This document shows, in pieces, positions 16,055 through 24,117 of a DNA stretch of 64,000 nucleotides. The translations under genes and the position numbers were made by a program. Numbering within the stretch: position 1 is the stretch's first letter; each line of letters opens with the position of its first letter. The DNA lies in contig NZ_KZ848473.1 of NCBI RefSeq assembly GCF_003327285.1, forward strand, positions 62,001 through 126,000. The letters run 5' to 3'. The DNA comes from Microbacterium sorbitolivorans (GTDB lineage: Bacteria; Actinomycetota; Actinomycetes; Actinomycetales; Microbacteriaceae). The notes below the pieces were generated by a model. The model was not told the DNA's origin. It saw nothing but the letters and a program-made list of their open reading frames with translations, and did no database searches.

Positions 16055-16720
16055 ATGCCAACGACAAAGCACATCCTTGTGTACTCAGACTCGCTGACCT
16101 GGGGCATAGTCCCGACAACTCGGCAGCGACTTCCTTTCGAAGAGCGCTGGCCCGGCGTCCTGCACGCCGCGCTCAACACGGGAAGGGACGGTCGCATCCG
16201 GTTGACGGAGGACTGTCTCAACGGGCGTCGCACCGCCTTCGACGACCCGTACAAGCCTGGGCGGAACGCCCTCAGCGGCATCCAACAGGTCATAGAAGCG
16301 CAATCCCCGCTCGACCTCGTGATCCTGCTACTCGGTACGAATGACTTCCAATCCGTGCACCAGCACAAACCCTGGCACTCCGCGATGGGCATCTCAGCGC
16401 TCGTCCACGCGATTAGGACAGCGCCGATCGAGCCCGGGATGCCTACCCCGCCGATTCTCGTTATCGCGCCCCCGCAGCTGGACAACCCTCGAGGACCGAT
16501 CGGCCCGAAGTTCGCGGGCGGGGATATAGCCGCTCGGGGTCTCGCGCGGGCGATTCGACAGGTCAGCGAAGACGCCGGCTGCCTCTTCTTCGACTCGAAC
16601 ACGATCATCACCAGCAGCAAGCATGACGGCGTGCATCTCGACGCCGACCAGCACCACGCCCTGGGTGTCGCACTCGCGCCCGTCGTCGCGGACCTGATGG
16701 CAGACCGCGATGGTGGCTGA
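16055..16720 (+). CDS. SGNH/GDSL hydrolase (arylesterase-like)
   Basis: 221 residues. Block I is VYSDSLTWG (nucleophile Ser), block III is LLLGTNDF (oxyanion Asn), and block V is DGVHLDADQHHALG with the catalytic Asp-x-x-His. This matches SGNH hydrolases, related to arylesterases and TesA-like enzymes. No signal peptide is seen, so it should be cytosolic. GGAG lies before the ATG. Confidence 0.9.
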   Translation: MPTTKHILVYSDSLTWGIVPTTRQRLPFEERWPGVLHAALNTGRDGRIRLTEDCLNGRRTAFDDPYKPGRNALSGIQQVIEAQSPLDLVILLLGTNDFQSVHQHKPWHSAMGISALVHAIRTAPIEPGMPTPPILVIAPPQLDNPRGPIGPKFAGGDIAARGLARAIRQVSEDAGCLFFDSNTIITSSKHDGVHLDADQHHALGVALAPVVADLMADRDGG

Positions 16721-16791
16721 GGCTCCACGGTCCAGCAACGAGGGTCTTCCGGCCCCTTCTGGGACGGTCTGAATCGGCCTGACTTTCGTTT

Positions 16792-17524
16792 CTATCGGGA
16801 GCCTTGTCCGGCAGGTGCCGGTTGGGCTGATTCGAGGTCAGCGTAGTACGCCTGCTCGACCTCGATCGGGGTGCGCATGTCGAGCTCGCCGTGGAGGCCG
16901 GAGTTGTTCCACCACCAGACGTACTCGAGCGTCGCGAGTTCGACCTGCTCGACGGTCCGCTAGGGCCCTTGCTGGCGGATCAGCTCGGTCTTGTAGAGGT
17001 TGTTGATCGCTTCCACCAGGGCGTTATCAAATGAGTCGCCGACGGTTCCCGTCGATGGGACGGCACCGAGTTCAACGACGCGGTCGGTGTAGACCATCGC
17101 CATGTAGTTCGACCCGTGATCCGAGTGATGCGTCAGACCGGTGAGATCGCCGCCGGCGTCCCACGCGGCCATGTCCAGGGGTTGTAGCGGCAGGATCTCG
17201 GCCTTCAGGGTCGCTGCGACGTTCCAGCCGACGATCCGCCTGGAGTAGACGTCGGTGACGAACGCGACGTAGGCGAACCCTGACCACGTCGCAACATAGG
17301 TCACGTCAGACACCCAGAGCCGGCGCGGGGCGTCGGCGGTGAACCGTCGGTTGACGAGATCAGTCGGCAGCGACTGCGTCCGATCGGTCTTCGTCGTGAA
17401 CATCCGCTTCGACTTCTTCACTCCAACCGCGGGAGGTGAGGAACCCCTGGACCGCCGGGCGCAGGACCCGGCAGATGAGCTCGACCCCGAAACGATCCCG
17501 ATGTTCATTGATGAACCGGATCAT
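16792..17524 (-). pseudogene. IS3 transposase orfB, internal deletion and nonsense mutation
   Basis: The N-terminus MIRFINEHRDRFGVELICRV is in one frame and, just after FLTSRGW, the coding jumps to another frame at GVKKSKRMFTTKTDRTQ. The intervening HTH_21-like region is missing, probably some 60 residues. The catalytic part (WVSDVTYVATWSGFAYVAFV, HHSDHGSNY, DNALVEAINNLYK) is present. A TAG at about 16960 then replaces the Trp codon expected after RQQGP; the remaining tail, including VWWWNNSGLHGELD, stays readable to a TAG at 16792. It cannot make a working transposase. Confidence 0.85.
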
Positions 17525-17529
17525 CTCAG

Positions 17530-17835
17530 TCAGGGGCGGTCGAGCTCCTTCGCGAAAAACACGCTCGCAGCCTTGAGGATCTCGTTCGCCTTCCGCAGCT
17601 CCGAGACCTCCTTCTGCAGCCGCTTGATCTCCGCAGCGGCCTCGGTCGTGACCCCGGGCTTCACCCCGGCGTCGACCTCGGCCCGGCGCTGCCACAACCG
17701 CAGCGTCTCTGGGCTCATCCCGAGCAGCCCGGCGACATGCCTGACCGCGCTCATCATCGTCGGGAGGGACGGCCGCGTCTCCGCGAGCATCCGCAACGCA
17801 CGCTCACGCATCTCCGGCGAATACTTCCTGTTCAT
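17530..17835 (-). CDS. IS3-family transposase OrfA
   Basis: 101 residues. MNRKYSPEMRERALRMLAET starts the HTH, followed by GMSPETLRLWQRRAEVDAG and the leucine-zipper-like segment EIKRLQKEVSELRKANEILK that drives multimerisation. It reads intact although its orfB partner is broken. Confidence 0.88.
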   Translation of the reverse strand: MNRKYSPEMRERALRMLAETRPSLPTMMSAVRHVAGLLGMSPETLRLWQRRAEVDAGVKPGVTTEAAAEIKRLQKEVSELRKANEILKAASVFFAKELDRP

Positions 17836-17967
17836 CGTGTTCCATCCTTGTTTGAAGAACGGAGCAAAAGTCAGGCCGATTCATGTCGGGGTGCAGCAGT
17901 GATGGCACCGGTGGCAATGCCGGGTCGACTCACCGCGCAGCATGCGAAAGATCGGTAGCGTCGAGAC

Positions 17968-18792
17968 ATGGTGACACTCGACCACGTGCTGCAGCGCCCG
18001 ACCGCGAATATCGCGTACCGCGATTCCGGTCTGGGTTCGCCGACGGTCGTTTTCATCCATGGTGCGGGTCTCCATCACACCATGTTCGACGACCAAGCCG
18101 ACGCGCTCGCGGCCGCTGGCGCCCGCGTCGTGCAGTGGGATCTTCGCGCGCACGGGCAGTCGACACTCGCCCCGGGCACGCGATTCAGGGCCGAGGATGC
18201 ACTCGACGACCTTGCGGCGTTGCTGGATGAAACGCAGGCATCCGATCCCGTTCTCGTCGGCCACTCGCTCGGTGGCAACATCGCGCAAGCATTTGCTCGG
18301 ATGCATTCGAACCGCGTGAGCGGCGTCGTGATCGTTGACTCCGCGTGGAACACCGGACCGCTTTCGGCCGCTTCACAATTCTTGCTCGGGCTTGCGGCAC
18401 CCGCGCTCGCACTCATTCCGGCGCGTAACTTGCCTGGTCTCATGGCGAAGGCATCGGCCGTGACCCCGGCGGCGATTGAGCGAGCAACAGAGACTTTTGG
18501 CCGAATGCCCAAGAAGACATTCCTCGACGTATGGCGCGCGACTTCATCGTTCATCGCACCCGACCCTGCGTATCGCTCGCCCATCCCGATCGGGCTCATG
18601 CGCGGCAGCGACGATCAGACGGGCAATATCTCGCAGGCAATGGGCACCTGGGCTGCGACTGAGGGTGTCGCAGAGCACGTCGTTGCGGATGCCGGGCATA
18701 TTGTCACGTGGGACGCACCCGCCCAAAGCACGGCGACCCTCTTCGAGATTCTCGGTCAGTGGCATCCGCAACTCGTGAGCGGCGAGGAGTGA
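17968..18792 (+). CDS. Alpha/beta hydrolase
   Basis: 274 residues. FIHGAGLHH supplies the oxyanion hole, GHSLGG the nucleophile Ser, and DAGHIVTWD the catalytic His, all in the right order for an alpha/beta hydrolase. No signal peptide. It is followed by a second, different hydrolase whose GTG overlaps its stop, so the two form an operon between two IS3 elements. Its codon choice uses more CGC/GCA and less GC-biased third positions than the backbone genes. Confidence 0.92.
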   Translation: MVTLDHVLQRPTANIAYRDSGLGSPTVVFIHGAGLHHTMFDDQADALAAAGARVVQWDLRAHGQSTLAPGTRFRAEDALDDLAALLDETQASDPVLVGHSLGGNIAQAFARMHSNRVSGVVIVDSAWNTGPLSAASQFLLGLAAPALALIPARNLPGLMAKASAVTPAAIERATETFGRMPKKTFLDVWRATSSFIAPDPAYRSPIPIGLMRGSDDQTGNISQAMGTWAATEGVAEHVVADAGHIVTWDAPAQSTATLFEILGQWHPQLVSGEE

Positions 18793-19547
18793 CGCACGTG
18801 TTTGTTACGGAGTACAACCCAGAGCGACCGCGCACCGTTGTTCTGCTGCACGGTGGTGGTGTCGCAGGCTGGATGTGGGAGCCTTTACGGACCGAACTTG
18901 GCGACGAGTACCACCTCATCGTGCCGGATTTACCGGGCCATGACCATAGTGCAGATGAAGACTACGTCTCGCATGAGCAAACACTCAAGCAGCTGCGCGC
19001 GATGCTCGCGGAGCGAGCCGCCGGCCCCGTTCCTGTCGTGGGTTTCTCGCTCGGGGCACAGCTCGCCCTCGCGTTCGCGAGTGAAAGCCCAGAGCTCGTG
19101 AGCGGGGTCGTCTCGATCAGCGCTCTCGCGATTCCATCGCGGGCTCCCGGCCTCACGCGAGTACTGCTCTCATCGACCGCGGGGCTTGCGAAGAGCAAAC
19201 GGTTTGCAAATGCGCAAGCGAGAGCGCTCGGTGTGCCACCCACGCTCGTGCCCGACTATCTTCGAACCTCCGAGTCGATCTCGAAGACGACCTTGCTCAC
19301 CGTTGTCGCAGCAAACGGCGCATTCGCGCCTCCATCTGGGTGGGCGAGTTTCACCGGTGCCGCCATTGTGCTCGCTGGCGGTCGAGAGCCGCGCCCGGTT
19401 CAGCGATCCGCACAGCGGCTGCACGCCGCCAACCCACGGAGCACCCTCGAGCTCGACCCAGACGCGGGCCACACGCTCCCCTTCAGCAACCCCGCTCTCG
19501 TTGCCCGCAGCATCCGCGCAGTGACGATCGGACCGGACAAGGCTTAG
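18789..19547 (+). CDS. Alpha/beta hydrolase
   Basis: 252 residues from a GTG overlapping the preceding stop (GTGA). LLHGGGVAGWMW, nucleophile elbow GFSLGAQ and DAGHTLPFS give the catalytic framework. Only remotely similar to the upstream hydrolase, so probably not a recent duplicate. The two may act in sequence on one substrate, which is unknown. An upstream in-frame extension overlaps the first hydrolase and is not used. Confidence 0.9.
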   Translation: MTHVFVTEYNPERPRTVVLLHGGGVAGWMWEPLRTELGDEYHLIVPDLPGHDHSADEDYVSHEQTLKQLRAMLAERAAGPVPVVGFSLGAQLALAFASESPELVSGVVSISALAIPSRAPGLTRVLLSSTAGLAKSKRFANAQARALGVPPTLVPDYLRTSESISKTTLLTVVAANGAFAPPSGWASFTGAAIVLAGGREPRPVQRSAQRLHAANPRSTLELDPDAGHTLPFSNPALVARSIRAVTIGPDKA

Positions 19548-19681
19548 CGCCCGAGGACCCCGCAATTCTGGCCTCGTCCACGTGGCACTCCGGTGGCACA
19601 GACACCGAGCTCGAACATGATGGACCTTGAATCGTGTCGGGTTTGATGGAGGGTAGGAACACCCGGAAGGAACCCGCCATC

Positions 19682-19999
19682 ATGGCAGCACCGCGTAAGT
19701 ACCCCGTCGAGCTCAAAGAACGAGCAACGCGCATGGCGATCGATGCCCGCAGAGACCCCGAGACCCGCACCGGCGCCTACAAGCGCATCGGCGAGCAACT
19801 CGGTGTCCATCCCGAGGCGCTACGCACCTGGGTCAAGCAGGCCGAGACCGATGAGGGCCTACGTCCGGGTGTCACGACCGCGGACGCGGCGCGGATCGCG
19901 GAGCTGGAGCGGGAGGTTCGTGAGCTGCGGCGGGCGAACACGATCTCGAAGCAGGCGTCGGCTTTCTTCGCGGCGGAGCTCGACCGCCCCTCCCGATGA
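19682..19999 (+). CDS. IS3-family transposase OrfA
   Basis: 105 residues from ATG 19682 with GGAA upstream. It starts MAAPRKYPVELKERATRMAI, then an HTH (QLGVHPEALRTWVKQAETDE) and a coiled-coil tail (ELEREVRELRRANTISKQAS). Its stop overlaps the orfB start as ATGA, so OrfB may be made by coupling or by frameshifting. Confidence 0.9.
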   Translation: MAAPRKYPVELKERATRMAIDARRDPETRTGAYKRIGEQLGVHPEALRTWVKQAETDEGLRPGVTTADAARIAELEREVRELRRANTISKQASAFFAAELDRPSR

Positions 20000-20922
20000 G
20001 CGCGCGTGTCCGGTTCGTCGCGGAGCATCGCTGCGAGCACGGGGTCGAGCCGATCTGCCGGGCTTTGGAAGGAACGCCCGGTCAGGTTGCCCCGTCGACG
20101 TTCTATGCCGCTCAGTCCCGGCCGCCTTCGACGAGGGAGGTTCGCGACGGGCAGTTGCTGATCACGATCCGGAAGATCCATGCTGACAATTACGGCGTCT
20201 ACGGGGTCCGGAAGATCCATGCGCAGCTGCGTCGTCAGGGTGAGAAGGTCGCAGAGTCCACGGTTCGCCGTCTCATGCGCGAGGCGGGCCTGCGCGGCAT
20301 CTCGCGGGCGAAGGGCCCGCGGACGACGAAGCCGGCTCCGGAGACGGGACGGCCGCTGGACCTGGTGAACAGGGAGTTCGTCGCGACGCGTCCGAACGAG
20401 CTCTGGGTCGCGGACATCACGTATGTCCGCGCGTTCTCCGGCTGGGTCTATGCCGCTTTCGTCACCGACGTGTTCTCCCGCCTCATCGTTGGCTGGCAGG
20501 TATCCACGAGGCTCTACACGGACCTCGCGCTCGACGCTTTGAAGATGGGCATCTGGCGGCGTCAGCACGCCGGCGACGACCTGACCGGGCTGATTCATCA
20601 CTCCGATCGCGGAGTGCAATATCGAGCGATCCGCTACGCGGACCGCCTCGCGGACTGCGACGCGGTCGCTTCTGTCGGGTCGAAGGGCGATAGCTACGAT
20701 AACGCGATGGCCGAGGCGCTGAACTCGCTTTACAAGGCCGAGTTGATCCGAAACCGCGGCCCTTGGACAGGGATCAACGACGTCGAGATCGCGATAGCGG
20801 AATACGTCGATTGGTTCAACAGTCGTCGTCTCCGTGGTGAGATCGGGCATGTCCCGCCCATCGAACTTGAAGCGGCTTATCGCGCCGCTACGCGCGATCT
20901 CTCATTGACCGAAACCAAGTAA
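19996..20922 (+). CDS. IS3-family transposase OrfB (DDE)
   Basis: 308 residues, full length. An HTH_21-like N-terminus (NYGVYGVRKIHAQLRRQGEK) precedes the rve integrase core. The acidic triad is visible as ELWVADITYV, IHHSDRGVQY and DNAMAEALNSLYKAELI. No stop or frameshift is seen, so the element may be active. Confidence 0.92.
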   Translation: MSARVRFVAEHRCEHGVEPICRALEGTPGQVAPSTFYAAQSRPPSTREVRDGQLLITIRKIHADNYGVYGVRKIHAQLRRQGEKVAESTVRRLMREAGLRGISRAKGPRTTKPAPETGRPLDLVNREFVATRPNELWVADITYVRAFSGWVYAAFVTDVFSRLIVGWQVSTRLYTDLALDALKMGIWRRQHAGDDLTGLIHHSDRGVQYRAIRYADRLADCDAVASVGSKGDSYDNAMAEALNSLYKAELIRNRGPWTGINDVEIAIAEYVDWFNSRRLRGEIGHVPPIELEAAYRAATRDLSLTETK

Positions 20923-21005
20923 ATCAGCCTCTACCAAACCCGACACTTGACACTTCGCGAGCGCCTCGGTACACGAAACCCGCGCGGAACCGAGACGATC
21001 GAACC

Positions 21006-21497
21006 ATGGCACCGCACGCTCGCTTCCAACTCCCCGAGCCCGACCATGAGCTCGGGTACTCCGAGGAACTCCTGGCCGGCGTGCTCGGCGAACACCTTGC
21101 GAAGTTCCACGAATACATGATGATGAAGACGCATGCCATGGGGTCACGCGGCCCGGTCTACTACCCGTCCGACGTGCGGCGCTTCGTCGACCACTACGTC
21201 ACACGTACCGGTCGCCCGCTCAGCGATGCCGAGGTGCGGGCTCTGTTCGATTCGTGGGAAGCGGGCAAGCAAAGCACCGGGCACGTGAGGAGCATCACGA
21301 GTTCATCCCGGCGACGTCACAGGCACATTGTCGCGTCGACAATCGCGAGCACGAATCGCTCGCTCCCTACGAGGACCCCCGCACCACGAGCGTGGGGGAG
21401 GCCACCTCGCGCTCGGGCACTCCGCCGTCGAGCAGGCCGAGCGCCTGCGCCATGGCGGCCGCGCCCATCTCGCCGCGCGGCTGATCGACGCTCGTGA
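21006..21497 (+). CDS. Hypothetical protein, probably truncated at its 3' end
   Basis: The first 92 residues (MAPHARFQLPEPDHELGYSE through VRALFDSWEAG) have real coding bias and look like a small helical protein with a C-terminal acidic helix. After about position 21285 the frame becomes Ser/Arg-rich and overlaps the 3' end of the LacI gene antisense, which suggests the natural 3' end was lost at the junction with the backbone. No family recognised. Confidence 0.4.
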   Translation: MAPHARFQLPEPDHELGYSEELLAGVLGEHLAKFHEYMMMKTHAMGSRGPVYYPSDVRRFVDHYVTRTGRPLSDAEVRALFDSWEAGKQSTGHVRSITSSSRRRHRHIVASTIASTNRSLPTRTPAPRAWGRPPRARALRRRAGRAPAPWRPRPSRRAADRRS

Positions 21498-22332
21498 GGC
21501 CGGGGCGGATGAGGTCGGCGAGCTCGGTGTTGTCGTAACCGACGACGGCGAGGTCGTGGGGCAGGCGGATCCCGCGGTCGACCGCCTCGGCGACGATCTG
21601 GGCGGCGATGCGGTCGTTCGCGGCGAACGCGGCCGTGGGGCCGCCCGCCGCCACCGCGTCCAGCAATCGCGCGATGCCGTCGTCGTGCACGTCATACTCA
21701 CGGGCTTCGGTCACTAGCGCGCGGTATGCGTCGCGGCGCGCGATCGATGCGGGGCGGGAGGATCCGTGCACGTAGGCGATGCGGTCGTGCCCGCGCTCCT
21801 GCAGGTGCGCGACGGCGAGCCGGGCGCCGGTCTCGTCGTCGTTGCGGATCCACCCGGCCGCGTCGGGCACGGACGCGGGGCGCCCGACGACCACCATCGG
21901 GACGCGATCGGCGAGCGCCGCGAGATCGTCGGCGTCGAGGTGGCCGGTAACGGCGATGACGGCGTCGACGCCGAGGGCGGTGAGGCTGGCGAGGCGCTCG
22001 CGCAGCAGCTCGCGGTCGCGTCGGCCGTGGCTGAGGACGACGTCGAATCCGGCCGCGGCGGCCGCATCCTCAATGCCGTTGACGATGTCGGTCTGATACG
22101 CGTTGCGCAGATCGGTGAGGAGCACGCCGACGAGGCTGCTGCGCCCGCTCACGAGGCGCTGCGCCCACCCGTTCGACCGGTAGCCGAGCTCATCGGCGGC
22201 GGCGAGGATCCGGGATCTGCTCGCGGCGCTCACCCCGGGCTCGCCGCGCAGAGCCGCCGAGACGAGCGACTTGGATACGCTCGCGGCGCGGGCCACGTCG
22301 ACGATCGTGGGGCGTCGCGCGGTTCCGGTCAT
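21367..22332 (-). CDS. LacI-family transcriptional regulator
   Basis: About 321 residues from ATG 22332 (GAGAGG upstream; an ATG at 22341 is an alternative). The HTH TIVDVARAASVSKSLVSAAL with hinge RILAAADELGYRSNG is classic LacI/GalR, followed by a periplasmic-binding-like sugar domain (SLVGVLLTDLRNAYQTDIVN). Divergent from the tandem-HAD/ECF operon with a GGAACGTTCC operator between them and another at the start of that operon, so it most likely controls uptake of the ECF substrate. The longer in-frame upstream extension is not used. Confidence 0.93.
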   Translation of the reverse strand: MTGTARRPTIVDVARAASVSKSLVSAALRGEPGVSAASRSRILAAADELGYRSNGWAQRLVSGRSSLVGVLLTDLRNAYQTDIVNGIEDAAAAAGFDVVLSHGRRDRELLRERLASLTALGVDAVIAVTGHLDADDLAALADRVPMVVVGRPASVPDAAGWIRNDDETGARLAVAHLQERGHDRIAYVHGSSRPASIARRDAYRALVTEAREYDVHDDGIARLLDAVAAGGPTAAFAANDRIAAQIVAEAVDRGIRLPHDLAVVGYDNTELADLIRPGLTSVDQPRGEMGAAAMAQALGLLDGGVPEREVASPTLVVRGSS

Positions 22333-22386
22333 GCCTCTCATTCTGACAGGGGGAGTGGCGCTTTCACGGAACCGGGACGTCGCGTC

Positions 22387-22398
22387 TGGAACGTTCCG
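22387..22398. promoter_or_regulatory. LacI-type operator O1
   Basis: TGGAACGTTCCG is a 10-bp perfect palindrome (GGAACGTTCC) centred in the gap between the divergent lacI and HAD genes. LacI/GalR proteins bind such sites with a central CG. Confidence 0.65.
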
Positions 22399-22424
22399 GA
22401 TCCGTTCACTGAGGAGCCACCGGG

Positions 22425-24092
22425 ATGTCACCCCGCGACCGTAGCGTCGCTGTCGTGACCGACTCGCAGACAATCCCCACGACACCGTCCTGGAACGTTC
22501 CAGAAGCGCTGTTGCTCGACTTCGGCGGCGTGATCTTCCAGACGCGAAAGGATCCGGCGGGCAAGCGGCGGCTGGCCCGCGCGCTCGTCGCCCGCCTCGC
22601 GCGGGCGGGGATCGTCGCCGATCTCGACCGCGTGCACTCCTCGATCGAGGCGGGGCTCACCGCGCTGAAGCATTGGAAGCACGCGCAGAGTCGTCGTCGC
22701 CTGCCGCGGGAGCTCCAGCCGCGCGAGATCGTCGGTGACTTCCTCGTCGCCGACCTCGACGACGCCTCACGGGCGCTCCTCACCGCGGAGGCGAGCGACG
22801 TGCTGCTCGAGGTGACGACGACCCTCTCGACCCACGAGGTGCGCCCCGGAATCCGGGAGCTTCTCGATCTGGCCGACGCGCACGGAATCCCGGTCGGGAT
22901 CGTCTCGAACGCCCACTCGGGCCGCAGCCACCGCGCCGTGCTGGCCGAGCACGTGCTCGCAGACCGCTTCGCGGTGCAGTGCTACTCGGACGAGGTCGGT
23001 CTGCGCAAGCCGCACCCGGGGATCATCGAGCTCGCGGCCGAGGCCTGCGGCACCACGCCGGATCGTTGCTGGTACGTCGGAGACACGCAGGACCGCGACG
23101 TCGTCGCCGGGCGCCGCGCCGGCGTCGCCGCGGTCATCCTCACCCGCAGCGCCCACACGGACGCCCCACCCTTCGCGGTCGACGCGACGGCCGACGCGGT
23201 CTATGCGACTCCCGAGGGGCTCGCCGGCGCGCTTCGCAACGCGCTCGCCGCCGGGAATGCGGCGGCGCCGATGCGTGGTCTGACCCACGATGACGACACG
23301 CTCGGCCGTGCGCTGTTGATCGACCACGGCGGTGTGATCTCGCTCTCGGTCGACGACCACGAACGGGTGGACGCCTTTGCCGCCTGGTTGTCGCGCCTGC
23401 TCGCGGGCCCCGAAGCGGGGCCCGACCCGGCCGAGGTGACGACGCTGATCGCGCGCGCCCGCCTGGCGCACGGGGCGTTCAAGCGCGAGGCGACGCGGCG
23501 CTTCCTCGACGACGCCGCACCGCTCGCCGAGGCGGATCCGGTCGTGTTCTGGCGCGACTGGTTCGGAGGCTCCCTCAGTGCGCGCCAGCGCGCCGTGCTG
23601 ACGGCCGAGGCGCACGACGTCATGGCCCGCTACGGCCGCGCGAAGTCGCGCCGGAGCCTTCGGGCGGGCGTGCGTGAACTGCTCGAGACGTGCCGCGCCG
23701 AGCGCGTGCCGGTCGTGGTCGTGTCGAACACCGTCAGCGGCCGCGCCGTGCGGGCCGAGTGCGCGGCGCACGGCATCGACCACCTCATCGCGGCGTCGGT
23801 GTGCTCGGACGAGGCGGGCGTGCGCAAGCCCGACGCATCGCTCGTCCGGGAAGCTCTCGTGATCGCCCGCGCAGATCCGGCGCGCACCTGGTTCCTCGGC
23901 GACAAGCCGCAGAACGACGCCGTGGCCGCGCGCGCGGTAGGCATCGCTCACCGCGTGATCGTGCGCGGCGGATCCACCGCCGACGCCGACGTCGACGCCG
24001 CCCTGACGACGGGCCTCGCCACGCACGCCGTCGACGAGCCCGGCGACCTCGTCTCCCTGATCTCGGCCGTGTCCGCGGCCGCGTCCGCCTGA
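22425..24092 (+). CDS. Tandem two-domain HAD-family protein
   Basis: 555 residues containing two complete HAD modules. Module 1 (about 25-275): LLLDFGGVIF, GIVSNAHSGRSH, LRKPHPGI, WYVGDTQDRD. Module 2 (about 290-550): LLIDHGGVIS, VVVSNTVSGRA, VRKPDASL, WFLGDKPQND. Each has the nucleophile Asp, the motif II Ser and the motif III Lys, but the usual second Asp of motif I is Gly in both (DFGGV, DHGGV). A phosphatase role is therefore plausible but altered; the duplication is unusual. ATG 22425 is preceded by GAGGAG; a GTG at 22458 is an alternative. First gene of the ECF operon, 25 bp before the S component. Confidence 0.88.
   Translation: MSPRDRSVAVVTDSQTIPTTPSWNVPEALLLDFGGVIFQTRKDPAGKRRLARALVARLARAGIVADLDRVHSSIEAGLTALKHWKHAQSRRRLPRELQPREIVGDFLVADLDDASRALLTAEASDVLLEVTTTLSTHEVRPGIRELLDLADAHGIPVGIVSNAHSGRSHRAVLAEHVLADRFAVQCYSDEVGLRKPHPGIIELAAEACGTTPDRCWYVGDTQDRDVVAGRRAGVAAVILTRSAHTDAPPFAVDATADAVYATPEGLAGALRNALAAGNAAAPMRGLTHDDDTLGRALLIDHGGVISLSVDDHERVDAFAAWLSRLLAGPEAGPDPAEVTTLIARARLAHGAFKREATRRFLDDAAPLAEADPVVFWRDWFGGSLSARQRAVLTAEAHDVMARYGRAKSRRSLRAGVRELLETCRAERVPVVVVSNTVSGRAVRAECAAHGIDHLIAASVCSDEAGVRKPDASLVREALVIARADPARTWFLGDKPQNDAVAARAVGIAHRVIVRGGSTADADVDAALTTGLATHAVDEPGDLVSLISAVSAAASA
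22491..22502. promoter_or_regulatory. LacI-type operator O2 inside the start of the HAD gene
   Basis: TGGAACGTTCCA is a perfect 12-bp palindrome repeating the operator core found 104 bp upstream. It lies within the first codons of the HAD gene, so a repressor could loop between the two sites or block elongation. Confidence 0.6.
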
Positions 24093-24117
24093 CCCTGATC
24101 CGAAAAGGAACTCCCCG

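Larger units (their letters stand above)
16770..17883 (-). mobile_element. Defective IS3-family insertion sequence
   Basis: Bounded by the perfect 17-bp inverted repeats TGAATCGGCCTGACTTT (16770-16786) and AAAGTCAGGCCGATTCA (17867-17883). It carries orfA and a damaged orfB. At 1114 bp it is shorter than the roughly 1.3 kb usual for the family, in keeping with an internal deletion. No target-site duplication is evident. Confidence 0.88.
19635..20945 (+). mobile_element. IS3-family insertion sequence, apparently intact
   Basis: 1311 bp. The left end TGTCGGGTTTGATGGAGG (from 19635) matches the right end, whose complement reads TGTCGGGTTTGGTAGAGG (ending 20945), with two mismatches in 18. orfA and orfB are both intact. 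The left and right flanks show no obvious 3-4 bp duplication, so one end may have been rearranged after insertion. Confidence 0.9.

Noticed and set aside
17968..19547. Composite transposon formed by the two IS3 elements
   Set aside because: The two elements have different terminal repeats and transposases, one is defective, and they are in opposite orientation without matching outer duplications.
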